Shown here: in pieces, positions 23,301-31,256 of the stretch
How the letters are laid out: every line of letters starts with the position of its first letter
Position numbering within the stretch: position 1 is the first letter of the stretch
Assembly: GCA_964020085.1 (NCBI GenBank)
Contig: OZ026596.1
Span: 16,479,795-16,543,794 of the forward strand
Source of the DNA: Micromussa lordhowensis
Lineage: Eukaryota; Cnidaria; Anthozoa; Scleractinia; Lobophylliidae
Direction: 5' to 3'
DNA length: 64,000 nt
Position numbers and translations under genes: made by a program
Notes under the pieces: generated by a model
Database searches by the model: none
Seen by the model: the letters and a program-made list of their open reading frames with translations, nothing else
Told to the model about the DNA's origin: nothing

Positions 23301-24126
23301 CAGGAGAGACCGAAGAGTTATTTGCATATTCATTTTTTGTTTCTTGTATCGTATTTTTGATTTTGGTGACATAATTATCTTCTGATAGAAAAGATGTATT
23401 TAACTTCCAGAAACCCGGGCCCCTAGGGTTTGAATTTGTCACAATTGCCATGGTTATCATTGAATGGTCCGTTTTGTATCCAGGAACAATATCCGAGGTG
23501 TTGATTTTGCTAATTAAGCTCTGGCTAGTCAGAAAGAAATCAAGCCTACATTGAATATCCGGTTTCTTCCGTCGCCAAGTGTATCTTTCTTCTTCTTGGT
23601 TCAATACTCTCCATATGTCTAAGACGTCCCACGTCTCGCAAATTCCTTTAACCTCTTTGAGGGAATTTTTATGCGTGCAAGCGCGCCCCCCTCTCTTATC
23701 TTTCTCAATGTCCATGACTAAGTTGAAGTCACCCCCAATAATGATCTCATCGCATTGAAAATCTTGCAAATCGTTGGAAATACCCCTGAAAAACTCAGGT
23801 CTATCTTCATTTGGTGCGTAAAGGTTACAGAGAGTGAAACTTGTGCCATTTGTGTTTATGTCACAAATGATAAAGCGACCGTTAGGGTCTGAGCGTGTTT
23901 TGTTGATTTGTAAATCAAAATTATTATTAAAGAGTATGCATGTACCTGCTTTGTTGCTCGAGCAACAGCTAAAAAGAGCTTTATATCCCCATTCAGCCGT
24001 CCATAGGTGAACGTTATTTTCCGTGCAATGTACTTCTTGGAGCATATAAATTGAGAAATTTTTTTTTCTGAGCCAATTGAAGATTTCTTTTCGTTTTGAA
24101 ACCTCTCCCAGACCCCTCACGTTCAA
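20368..24126 (-). CDS. LINE ORF2p: endonuclease-reverse transcriptase
   Basis: Nicks target DNA and copies the element RNA at the nick. Residues 1 to about 228 are the apurinic-type endonuclease: N2 in NVRGL, E31 in LQEVH, Y103 in NLYAPN, D133/N135 in GGDFN, D196 in CRLDFF, and D220-H221 in TDHSMI. A charged linker (about 280-350) leads to the reverse transcriptase (about 505-775): NWRPLSLLN at 528, FIKGR at 565, D598 and D604 in LLDFEKAFD, RGVRQGCPLSPYLF at 653, and the catalytic YADD at 698-701. A C-terminal zinc knuckle C1134-X2-C1137-X8-H1146-X4-C1151 is intact. The terminator is TAG at 20370-20368. The stated start is a TTG, not ATG: the frame stays open upstream only to a TAA at 24195-24193 with no ATG, and the first internal ATG (residue 28) would lose N2. 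The true start is therefore uncertain: non-AUG initiation, a mutated start, or coupling from an upstream frame. Confidence 0.95.
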   Translation of the reverse strand: MNVRGLGEVSKRKEIFNWLRKKNFSIYMLQEVHCTENNVHLWTAEWGYKALFSCCSSNKAGTCILFNNNFDLQINKTRSDPNGRFIICDINTNGTSFTLCNLYAPNEDRPEFFRGISNDLQDFQCDEIIIGGDFNLVMDIEKDKRGGRACTHKNSLKEVKGICETWDVLDIWRVLNQEEERYTWRRKKPDIQCRLDFFLTSQSLISKINTSDIVPGYKTDHSMITMAIVTNSNPRGPGFWKLNTSFLSEDNYVTKIKNTIQETKNEYANNSSVSPALLWEMIKLKIRETSLNYAKQRKKERADQTEELEKTITTLERTLEDKNIEGQLSEQLLDVLKSKKERYESIIEHRTKGAILRSQSRWYNEGEKNTKYFLNLEKRHYKQGTISQLRINNDNFITKDNDILKECLSFYKNLYTTKLTGGQDPSINQFFFPEEGDVHLSKAEEISCEGPLTETECFSSLKQMADSKTPGTDGLPAEFYKIFWSDISDALIAALNFSYDSNKLSITQRRGLIKLIPKKETDLKNVKNWRPLSLLNCDYKIAAKSIANRIQATLPKLINNDQTGFIKGRFIGENIRLIDSIINYTANINIPGLILLLDFEKAFDTLEWPFIEKTLQHYGFGLSIQKWIRTLYCDIESCIINNGWMSDCFKIERGVRQGCPLSPYLFVLSVEVLANAIRRDPSIKGISISQNEIKLSQYADDTTLILDGSQDTLEASLDVIEKFSKISGLRLNNKKTEALWIGSKARSSERLCPEKDFKWQEFKIKTLGVWLSIEPELTMMLNFEEKNEKVQNVLKNWQYRRLSLLGKITILKSLVASQLVNVFSPLQTNHQAIKELNEAFYHFLWDGKPDKIKRNIIINEYSDGGLKMIDLFAFNKSLKTIWIKKYLDKTNMGKWKLFFDLELGRYGGEAVFLGNLDKKDTKNYFQTSDIFITEILLIWTEVNFNSNISSLEQYKTQRLWNNSLIRIDRKPVYFREWLAKGILTVESLIKDETCFLSYTEFLNKYHCKSCPLAFNGIITTLKTMRMRFKENIDRVETAEVESFTKAFQRTKKPSNLTYRNLVATKSEKPRASQTKWYRDCDLNEEEIDWKKTFQLARTCTKSTKIIIFQFKFLHRRLPTNSFLYKIAIKDNDLCTFCQEETDTLLHLFWQCKVTSLFWGTFFQWLQSCSLIQKGSHLVMTTALGLKPDSSNTKLQINFSCLMSRYYIWKCKLRDEIPNLPQFFRLLKKTYEIETNELNLQPEKWKLLLGHLN

Positions 24127-24622
24127 AGAGCTAAGTTTTAAATCTCCAGAGATTGTAGTACGGACCTCAAAAAGCGTGACCTGTGCACATGATTAAAGTG
24201 GCAAGGGAAACACAGAATAAATTGGTTTTCCCTTTTGTATGCAAATACAGTGGTGTAAAAAGGGTTAAGCAAAACACTCGCAGATGTAAGTAGGAACAAA
24301 GACACACATAAACATACACAAACAAAGCGGCTTTTGCAATCAAACCTGGAAATTTGGTTAAGCAAAATGAAAACAAAAATTCGAATGCTTACGGGATTAA
24401 TTGCATAAGCTCGATAAAAACCTATATTGTTTGGTTGTGCGTTATCGATGTTTACTATGATCTAAAGGCGGGATGTCCGTCCGCATAAGCCGCCGGTAAA
24501 TAGAGCAATGTTTAAAATAATATTCAAAATATTGAGCAAGAAAAGCAAAACAATAAATAAATAATTGTCTAAGTTTGTTTTCCTAGGTTAATTAAGGTGT
24601 TAAACAAAGAAGAAGTACTACA
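24127..24622 (-). other. LINE inter-ORF spacer (496 bp)
   Basis: Separates ORF1 from ORF2 and is unusually long for an L1-type element. On the element strand, two short frames (75 and 69 codons, ending at 24138 and 24167) cross its ORF2-proximal half in frames other than that of ORF2. Both are rich in Cys/Phe/Val from a TG-rich stretch near 24260-24330 and show no known domain, so they are probably fortuitous. The last 66 bp next to ORF2 (24192-24127) are open in the ORF2 frame, and codons such as LKLSS immediately precede LNVRGL. No ribosome-entry structure can be asserted from sequence alone. Confidence 0.7.
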
Positions 24623-25564
24623 TTACGGGATTTCCAGGATTTTTCCTTCGGGCCACGGCTTACCTCTCACGAAAAGTTTATCTGGTTGAGCCTTGCTGAA
24701 CGCTGCGGGGATTTTATTTGCCCTGGCTTTCTTAAAAGTAGCCATTAGCTGTTTCCTTCTCTGGACAATTTCGTATGGTAGGTCCTGGTACATTTTGTAG
24801 TTGCTGTCTTTAAGACGTCTTCCCAGCGACAGGATCTTCTCGCAGTCCTTGTATCTCAAGAATCTAGCGAGGATTGGCCTTGGCCCATTCTCCTTCTTTT
24901 TCCCCAGCCGGTGGACTCGTTGTATTTCTACACTGCTTGCGTCCATAAAACCGAGCTCGGTTTCCATAAACAAACGAAGGACTTGTTCGGTGTTCTCTTT
25001 ATCACTGCCTTCTTCGAATTCGTTGATGTTTTCAAACTTAATGTTCTCCATTCGGGAATATGCCTCGAGGTACAAATTTTTTGTTTCTAAGCCTTTAATT
25101 TTTGCACTAAGCTCTCTGTTTTCTTCCTCAATGGCTGCGATCTTAAGGCTAATATTTTCTTGCTTCTTATCCACATTCGCAAGGTTGGTTTTGTATTTGT
25201 CCTCTGTGAAGCTAAGGCTCTCTTGTAAGTCGTTGATGTCTTTGCTTGCCCTGTGCTGAAATCCTTCTAGGGTTTTAGTTCTTGTTTCTAAGTCCAGCAG
25301 CGTAGCTTGCAGTTTGTAGACTGAACTCTCAATAATATCTAGTTTCCCGAGTTTTTCTAGTATTTCGTTAAGTGTCTTCTGGATATCTTTGCTCGGCATG
25401 ATGTTCGGCGTCGCTAATGGCGGCTCGCTGGACTCTTCCACGTGGTGTTGGTCAGAGTGATTCTGGGAGCTTCGAGGCTTTTTTGTGTCCGGAGAATCGC
25501 TTGTAGAGGAGTTCGAAGATCTATTTCTTCTCTTGCTGATAGGAGTTTCAACAGATTCGGCCAT
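24623..25564 (-). CDS. LINE ORF1p: L1-type RNA-binding protein (coiled coil, RRM, CTD)
   Basis: Binds the element RNA and acts as a nucleic-acid chaperone in the ribonucleoprotein. Of 313 residues, 1-55 are Ser/Pro/basic-rich with KRRNR at 11-15 and KKPR at 28-31, possible nuclear-localisation patches. About 58-165 is a heptad-rich coiled coil typical of trimerising L1 ORF1p. About 166-250 is the RRM-like domain (LEAYSRMENIKFENI, then IQRVHRLGKK and RPILARFLRYKDCEKIL). About 251-313 is the C-terminal domain (YKMYQDLPYEIVQRRKQL, LFVRGKPW). No CCHC knuckle is present, which sets it apart from many Tx1-type ORF1 proteins. The start is the ATG at 25564-25562, which follows an in-sense TTTA and gives the full Ser/basic N-terminus. 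The stop is TAA at 24625-24623. The frame is intact. Confidence 0.93.
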   Translation of the reverse strand: MAESVETPISKRRNRSSNSSTSDSPDTKKPRSSQNHSDQHHVEESSEPPLATPNIMPSKDIQKTLNEILEKLGKLDIIESSVYKLQATLLDLETRTKTLEGFQHRASKDINDLQESLSFTEDKYKTNLANVDKKQENISLKIAAIEEENRELSAKIKGLETKNLYLEAYSRMENIKFENINEFEEGSDKENTEQVLRLFMETELGFMDASSVEIQRVHRLGKKKENGPRPILARFLRYKDCEKILSLGRRLKDSNYKMYQDLPYEIVQRRKQLMATFKKARANKIPAAFSKAQPDKLFVRGKPWPEGKILEIP

Positions 25565-25641
25565 TAAATGCTTAAAAATTACATGGCCTAGACGGACAGC
25601 TTATCCACGCTGCTACTCCTCTGCCTTGCGCATGACCAATC
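25565..25641 (-). promoter_or_regulatory. LINE 5' leader / putative internal promoter
   Basis: Only 77 nt lie between the target duplication and the ORF1 ATG. A complete L1-type element needs its promoter here or just inside. An inverted CCAAT (25636-25640 on the + strand, ATTGG in sense) sits at the extreme 5' end. Two ATGG/CCAT cores, one overlapping the ORF1 start (ATGGCCGAAT in sense) and one near 25583, resemble the YY1-type core seen in mammalian L1 leaders. These short motifs are weak evidence. The element may be slightly 5'-truncated, although the first sense base is an isolated G outside the duplication, which fits a complete capped 5' end. Confidence 0.45.
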
Positions 25642-25647
25642 ATTAGT
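25642..25647. repeat. Target-site duplication, right copy (ATTAGT)
   Basis: ATTAGT directly follows the LINE leader and resumes the satellite in exact register (ATTAGTAGAAGGGAGCCG). Joining the left flank up to 19925 with the right flank from 25648 reproduces the uninterrupted copy at 29213-29240, so no target bases were lost. Confidence 0.8.
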
Positions 25648-26036
25648 AGAAGGGAGCCGAAAAGTCGATTAGTAATATTTAGCCAAAAAATCGATTAGTA
25701 GAAGGGAGCCGAAAAGAAAATTAGTAGAAGGGAGCCGAAAAGACGATTAGTAGAAGGGAGCCGCAAAGCCGATTACTAGAAGGGAGCCGAAAAGACGATT
25801 AGTAGAAGGGAGCCGAAAAGACGATTAGTAGAAGGGAGCCGAAAGGACGATTAGTAGAAGGGAGCCGAAAAGACGATTAGTAGAAGGGAGCCGAAAAGAC
25901 GATTAGTAGAAGGGAGCCGAAAAGACGATTAGTAGAAAAGAGCCGAAAAGTCGATTAGTAGAAGGGAGCCGAAAAGTCGATTAGTAGAAGGGAGCCGAAA
26001 AGTCGATTAGTACAAGGGAGCCGAAAAGTCGATTAG

Positions 26037-29000
26037 TAGAAGGGAGCCGAAAAGTCGTTTAGTAGAAGGGAGCCAAAAAGTTGATTAGTAGAAGGGAGCC
26101 GAAAGGACGATTAGTAGATTAGTAGAAGTTAGCCGAAAAGTCAATTAGTAGAAGTTAGCCGAAAAGTCAATTAGTTAAAGGGAGCCGAAAAGACGATTAG
26201 TAGAAGGGAGCCGAAAGGACGATTAGTAGAAGGGAGCCGAAAAGACGATTAGTACAAGGGAGCCAAAAAGACGATTAGTAGAAAGGAACCAAAATGTCGA
26301 TTAGTAGAAGGGAGCCGAACAGTCGATTAGTAGAAGGAAGACGAAAAGTCGATTAGTAGAAAGGAGCCGAAAAGTCGATTAGTAGAAGATAGCCGAAAAC
26401 TCGATTAGTAAAAGGGAGCCGGAAAGTCGATTAGTAGAAGGGAGCCGAAAAGTCGATTAGTAGAAGTTACCCAAAAAGTCGATTAGTAGAATGGAGCCGA
26501 AAAGTCCATTAGTAGAAGGGAGCCGAAAAGTCGATTAGTAGAAGGGAGCCGAAAAGTCGATTAGTAGAAGTTACCCAAAAAGTCGATTAGTAGAAGGGAG
26601 CCGACAAGTCGATTAGTAGAAGGGAGCCGAAAAGTCGATTAGTAGAGGGAAGCCGAAAAGTCGATTAGTAGAAGAGAGCTGAAAAGTCGATTAGTAGAAG
26701 GGAGCCGAAAAGTTAATTAGAAGAAGGGAGCCGAAAAGTCGATTAGTAGAAGGGAGCCCAAAAGTCGATTAGTAGAAGGGAGCCGAAAAGTCAATCAGTA
26801 GAAGTTAGCCGAAAAGTCGATTAGTAAAAGGGAGCCGAAAAGTCGATTAGTAGAAGGGAGCCAAAAAGTCGTTTAGTAGAAGGGAGCCAAAAAGTTGATT
26901 AGTAGAAGAGAGCCGAAAGGACGATTAGTAGATTAGTAGAAGTTAGCCGAAAATTTAATTAGTAGAAGTTAGCCGAAAAGTCAATTAGTTAAAGGGAGCC
27001 GAAAATACGATTAGTAGAAGGGAGCCGAAAAGACGATTAGTAGAAGGGAGCCGAAAAGACGATTAGTTGAAGGGCGGCGAAGAGACGATTAGTAGACGGG
27101 CGGCGAAGAGACGATTAGAAGAAGGGCGGCGAAAAGTCGATTAGTAGAAGGGAGCCGAAAAGTCGATTAGTAGAAGGGAGCCGAAAAGTCGATTAGTAGA
27201 AGTTAGCCGAAAAGTCGATTAGTAAAAGGGAGCCTAAAAGTCGATAAGTAGAAGTTAGCCGAAAAGTCGATTAGTAGAAGGGAGCCGAAAAGTCAATTAG
27301 TAGAAGTTAGCCGAAAAGTCGATTAGTAAAAGGGAGCCGAAAAGTCGATTAGTAGAAGGGAGCCGAAAAGTTGATTAGTAGAAGGGAGCCGAAAAGTCGA
27401 TTAGTAATATTTAGCCAAAAAATCGATTAGTAGAAGGGAGCCGAAAAGAAAATTAGTAGAAGGGAGCCGAAAAGAAAATTAGTAGAAGGGAGCCGAAAAG
27501 ACGATTAGTAGAAGGGAGCCGCAAAGCCGATTACTAGCAGGGAGCCGAAAAGACGATTAGTAGAAGGGAGCCGAAAAGACGATTAGTAGAAGGGAGCCGA
27601 AAAGACGATTAGTAGAAGGGAGCCGAAAAGACGATTAGTAGAAGGGAGCCGAAAAGACGATTAGTACAAGGGAGCCGAAAAGACGATTAGTAGAAAAGAG
27701 CCGAAAAGTCGATTAGTAGAAGGGAGCCGAAAAGTCGATTAGTAGAAGGGAGCCGAAAAGTCGATTAGTACAAGGGAGCCGAAAAGTCGATTAGTAGAAG
27801 GGAGCCGAAAAGTCGTTTAGTAGAAGGGAGCCAAAAAGTTGATTAGTAGAAGGGAGCCGAAAGGACGATTAGTAGATTAGTAGAAGTTAGCCGAAAAGTC
27901 AATTAGTAGAAGTTAGCCGAAAAGTCAATTAGTTAAAGGGAGCCGAAAATACGATTAGTAGAAGGGAGCCGAAAAGACGATTAGTAGAAGGGAGCCGAAA
28001 AGTCAATTAGTAGAAGTTACCCAAAAAGTCGATTAGTAGAAGGGAGCCGAAAACTCGATTAGTAGAAGGGAGCCGAAAAGTCGATTAGTAGAAGTTAGCC
28101 GAAAGGTCGATTAGTAAAAGGGAGCCGAAAAGTCGATTAATAGAAGGGAGCCGAAAAGTCGGTTAGTAGAAGGGAGCGAAAAAGTTGATTAGTAGAAGGG
28201 AGCCGAAAGGACGATTAGTAGATTAGTAGAAGTCAGCCGAAAAGTCAATTAGTTCAAGGGAGCCGAAAAGACGATTAGTAGAAGGGAGCCGAAAAGACGA
28301 TTAGTAGAAGGGAGCCGAATAGACGATTAGTTGAAGGGCGGCGAAAAGACGATTAGTAGACGGGCGGCAAAAAGACGATTAGAAGAAGGGCGGCGAAAAG
28401 TCGATTAGAAGAAGGGCGGCGAAAAGTCGATTAGAAGAAGGGCGGCGAAAAGTTGATTAGTAGAAGGGAGCCAAAAAGTCGATTAGTAGAAGTTAGCAGA
28501 AAAGTCGATTAGTAAAAGGGAGCCGAAAAGTCGATTAGTAGAAGGGAGCCGAGAAGTCAATTAGTAGAAGTTACCCAAAAAGTCAATTAGTAGAAGGGAG
28601 CCGAAAAGTCAATTTGTAGACGGGAGCCGAAAAGTCGATTAGTAGAAGGGAGACGAAAAGTCGATTAGTAGAAGAGAGCCGAAAAGTCGATTAGTAGAAG
28701 GGAGCCAAAAAGATGATTAGTAGAAGGGAGCCGAAAGGACGATTAGTAGATTAGTAGAAGTTAGCCGAAAAGTCAATTAGTAGAAGTTAGCTGAAAAGTC
28801 AATTAGTTAAAGGGAGCCGAAAATACGATTAGTAGAAGGGAGCCGAAAAGACGATTAGTAGAAGGGAGCCGAAAAGACGATTAGTTGAAGGGCGGCGAAG
28901 AGACGATTAGTAGACGGGCGGCGAAGAGACGATTAGAAGAAGGGCGGCGAAAAGTCGATTAGTAGAAGGGAGCCGAAAAGTCGATTAGTAGAAGGGAGCC

Positions 29001-31256
29001 GAAAAGTCGATTAGTAGAAGTTAGCCGAAAAGTCGATTAGTAAAAGGGAGCCTAAAAGTCGATTAGTAGAAGTTAGCCGAAAAGTCGATTAGTAGAAGGG
29101 AGCCGAAAAGTCAATTAGTAGAAGTTAGCCGAAAAGTCGATTAGTAAAAGGCAGCCGAAAAGTCGATTAGTAGAAGGGAGCCGAAAAGTCGATTAGTAGA
29201 AGGGAGCCGAAAAGTTGATTAGTAGAAGGGAGCCGAAAAGTCGATTAGTAATATTTAGCCAAAAAATCGATTAGTAGAAGGGAGCCGAAAAGAAAATTAG
29301 TAGAAGGGAGCCGAAAAGACGATTAGTAGAAGGGAGCCGCAAAGCCGATTACTAGAAGGGAGCCGAAAAGACGATTAGTAGAAGGGAGCCGAAAAGACGA
29401 TTAGTAGAAGGGAGCCGAAAGGACGATTAGTAGAAGGGAGCCGAAAAGACGATTAGTAGAAGGGAGCCGAAAAGACGATTAGTAGAAGGGAGCCGAAAAG
29501 ACGATTAGTAGAAAAGAGCCGAAAAGTCGATTAGTAGAAGGGAGCCGAAAAGTCGATTAGTAGAAGGGAGCCGAAAAGTCGATTAGTACAAGGGAGCCGA
29601 AAAGTCGATTAGTAGAAGGGAGCCGAAAAGTCGTTTAGTAGAAGGGAGCCAAAAAGTTGATTAGTAGAAGGGAGCCGAAAGGACGATTAGTAGATTAGTA
29701 GAAGTTAGCCGAAAAGTCAATTAGTAGAAGTTAGCCGAAAAGTCAATTAGTTAAAGGGAGCCGAAAATACGATTAGTAGAAGGGAGCCGAAAAGACGATT
29801 AGTAGAAGGGAGCCGAAAAGTCGATTAGTAGAAGTTACCCAAAAAGTCGATTAGTAGAAGGGAGCCGAAAACTCGATTAGTAGAAGGGAGCCGAAAAGTC
29901 GATTAGTAGAAGTTAGCCGAAAAGTCGATTAGTAAAAGGGAGCCGAAAAGTCGATTAGTAGAAGGGAGCCGAAAAGTCGGTTAGTAGAAGGGAGCGAAAA
30001 AGTTGATTAGTAGAAGGGAGCCGAAAGGACGATTAGTAGATTAGTAGAAGTTAGCCGAAAAGTCAATTAGTTCAAGGGAGCCGAAAAGACGATTAGTAGA
30101 AGGGAGCCGAAAAGACGATTAGTAGAAGGGAGCCGAATAGACGATTAGTTGAAGGGCGGCGAAAAGACGATTAGTAGACGGGCGGCAAAAAGACGATTAG
30201 AAGAAGGGCGGCGAAAAGTCGATTAGAAGAAGGGCGGCGAAAAGTCGATTAGAAGAAGGGCGGCGAAAAGTTGATTAGTAGAAGGGAGCCGAAAAGTCGA
30301 TTAGTAGAAGTTAGCAGAAAAGTCGATTAGTAAAAGGGAGCCGAAAAGTCGATTAGTAGAAGGGAGCCGAGAAGTCGATTAGTAGAAGTTACCCAAAAAG
30401 TCAATTAGTAGAAGGGAGCCGAAAAGTCAATTTGTAGAAGGGAGCCGAAAAGTCGATTAGTAGAAGGAAGCCGAAAAGTCGATTAGTAGAAGAGAGCCGA
30501 AAAGTCGATTAGTAGAAGGGAGTCGAAAAGTTAATTAGTAGAAGGGAGCCGAAAAGTCGATTAGTAGAAGGGAGACGAAAAGTCGATTAGTAGAAGGGAG
30601 CCAAAAAGTCGATTAGTAGAAGGGAGCCAAAAAGATGATTAGTAGAAGGGAGCCGAAAGGACGATTAGTAGATTAGTAGAAGTTAGCCGAAAAGTCAATT
30701 AGTAGAAGTTAGCTGAAAAGTCAATTAGTTAAAGGGAGCCGAAAATACGATTAGTAGAAGGGAGCCGAAAAGACGATTAGTAGAAGGGAGCCGAAAAGAC
30801 GATTAGTTGAAGGGCGGCGAAGAGACGATTAGTAGACGGGCGGCGAAGAGACGATTAGAAGAAGGGCGGCGAAAAGTCGATTAGTAGAAGGGAGCCGAAA
30901 ATTCGATTAGTAGAAGTTAGCCGAAAAGTCGATTAGTAAAAGGGAGCCGAAAAGTCGATTAGTAGAAGGGAGCCGAAAAGTCGTTTAGTAGAAGGGAGCC
31001 AAAAAGTTGATTAGTAGAAGGGAGCCGAAAGGACGATTAGTAGATTAGTAGAAGTTAGCCGAAAAGTCAATTAGTAGAAGTTAGCCGAAAAGTCAATTAG
31101 TTAAAGGGAGCCGAAAAGACGATTAGTAGAAGGGAGCAGAAAAGACGATTAGTAGAAGGGAGCCAAATAGACGATTAGTTGAAGGGCGGCGAAAAGACGA
31201 TTAGTAGACGGGCGGCGAAAAGACGATTAGAAGAAGGGCGGCGAAAAGTCGATTAG
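26037..31256. repeat. Domain B higher-order unit, tandem copy 1 (~5.22 kb)
   Basis: Head-to-tail partner of the block starting at about 31257. Anchors at a fixed offset of 5220 bp are GAAAGGAACCAAAATGTC (26281 and 31501) and the GTCGATAAGTAG variant (27240 and 32460). After the loss of one 26-bp monomer near 27370 in this copy the offset becomes 5246 bp: AGTAATATTT at 27403 and 32649, again at 29247 and 34493, AATTCGATTAG near 30900 and 36146, and AGCAGAAAAG at 31135 and 36381. It includes two marker sub-units 1844 bp apart. Confidence 0.85.

Larger units (their letters stand above)
19926..25641 (-). mobile_element. Near full-length L1-superfamily (L1/Tx1-like) LINE retrotransposon
   Basis: Non-LTR retrotransposon of 5716 bp inserted in the satellite, sense strand minus. 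In sense order it has a 77-nt leader, ORF1 (25564-24623), a 496-bp spacer, ORF2 (24126-20368), a 3' UTR with a TTTA tract, and a poly(A) tail. A 6-bp target-site duplication flanks it. ORF1 has the coiled-coil/RRM/C-terminal-domain layout of L1-type ORF1 proteins. ORF2 has an apurinic-type endonuclease, a reverse transcriptase and a terminal CCHC. Both frames are open, so the insertion is young. The RT motifs NWRPLSLLN, GRFIGENIRLI and QYADDTTLILDGS resemble the Tx1-like side of the superfamily known from cnidarians, fish and amphibians, whereas the ORF1 type is L1-like. The exact clade needs a tree. No second copy, whole or partial, was seen elsewhere in the window. Confidence 0.96.

Noticed and set aside
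24138..24376. Two small minus-strand frames in the LINE spacer as genes
   Set aside because: Translations are Cys/Phe/Val-rich products of a TG-rich stretch, without recognisable domains; kept only as a possibility in the spacer note.
20344..25259. Short open frames on the + strand within the LINE
   Set aside because: They are antisense shadows of ORF1 and ORF2, with low-complexity Ser/Phe/Leu-rich translations and no domain.
25565..25641. Firm YY1 or CCAAT promoter call in the LINE leader
   Set aside because: The matches are only 4-6 bases long and one overlaps the ORF1 start codon, so chance is likely; given only as a weak hint.
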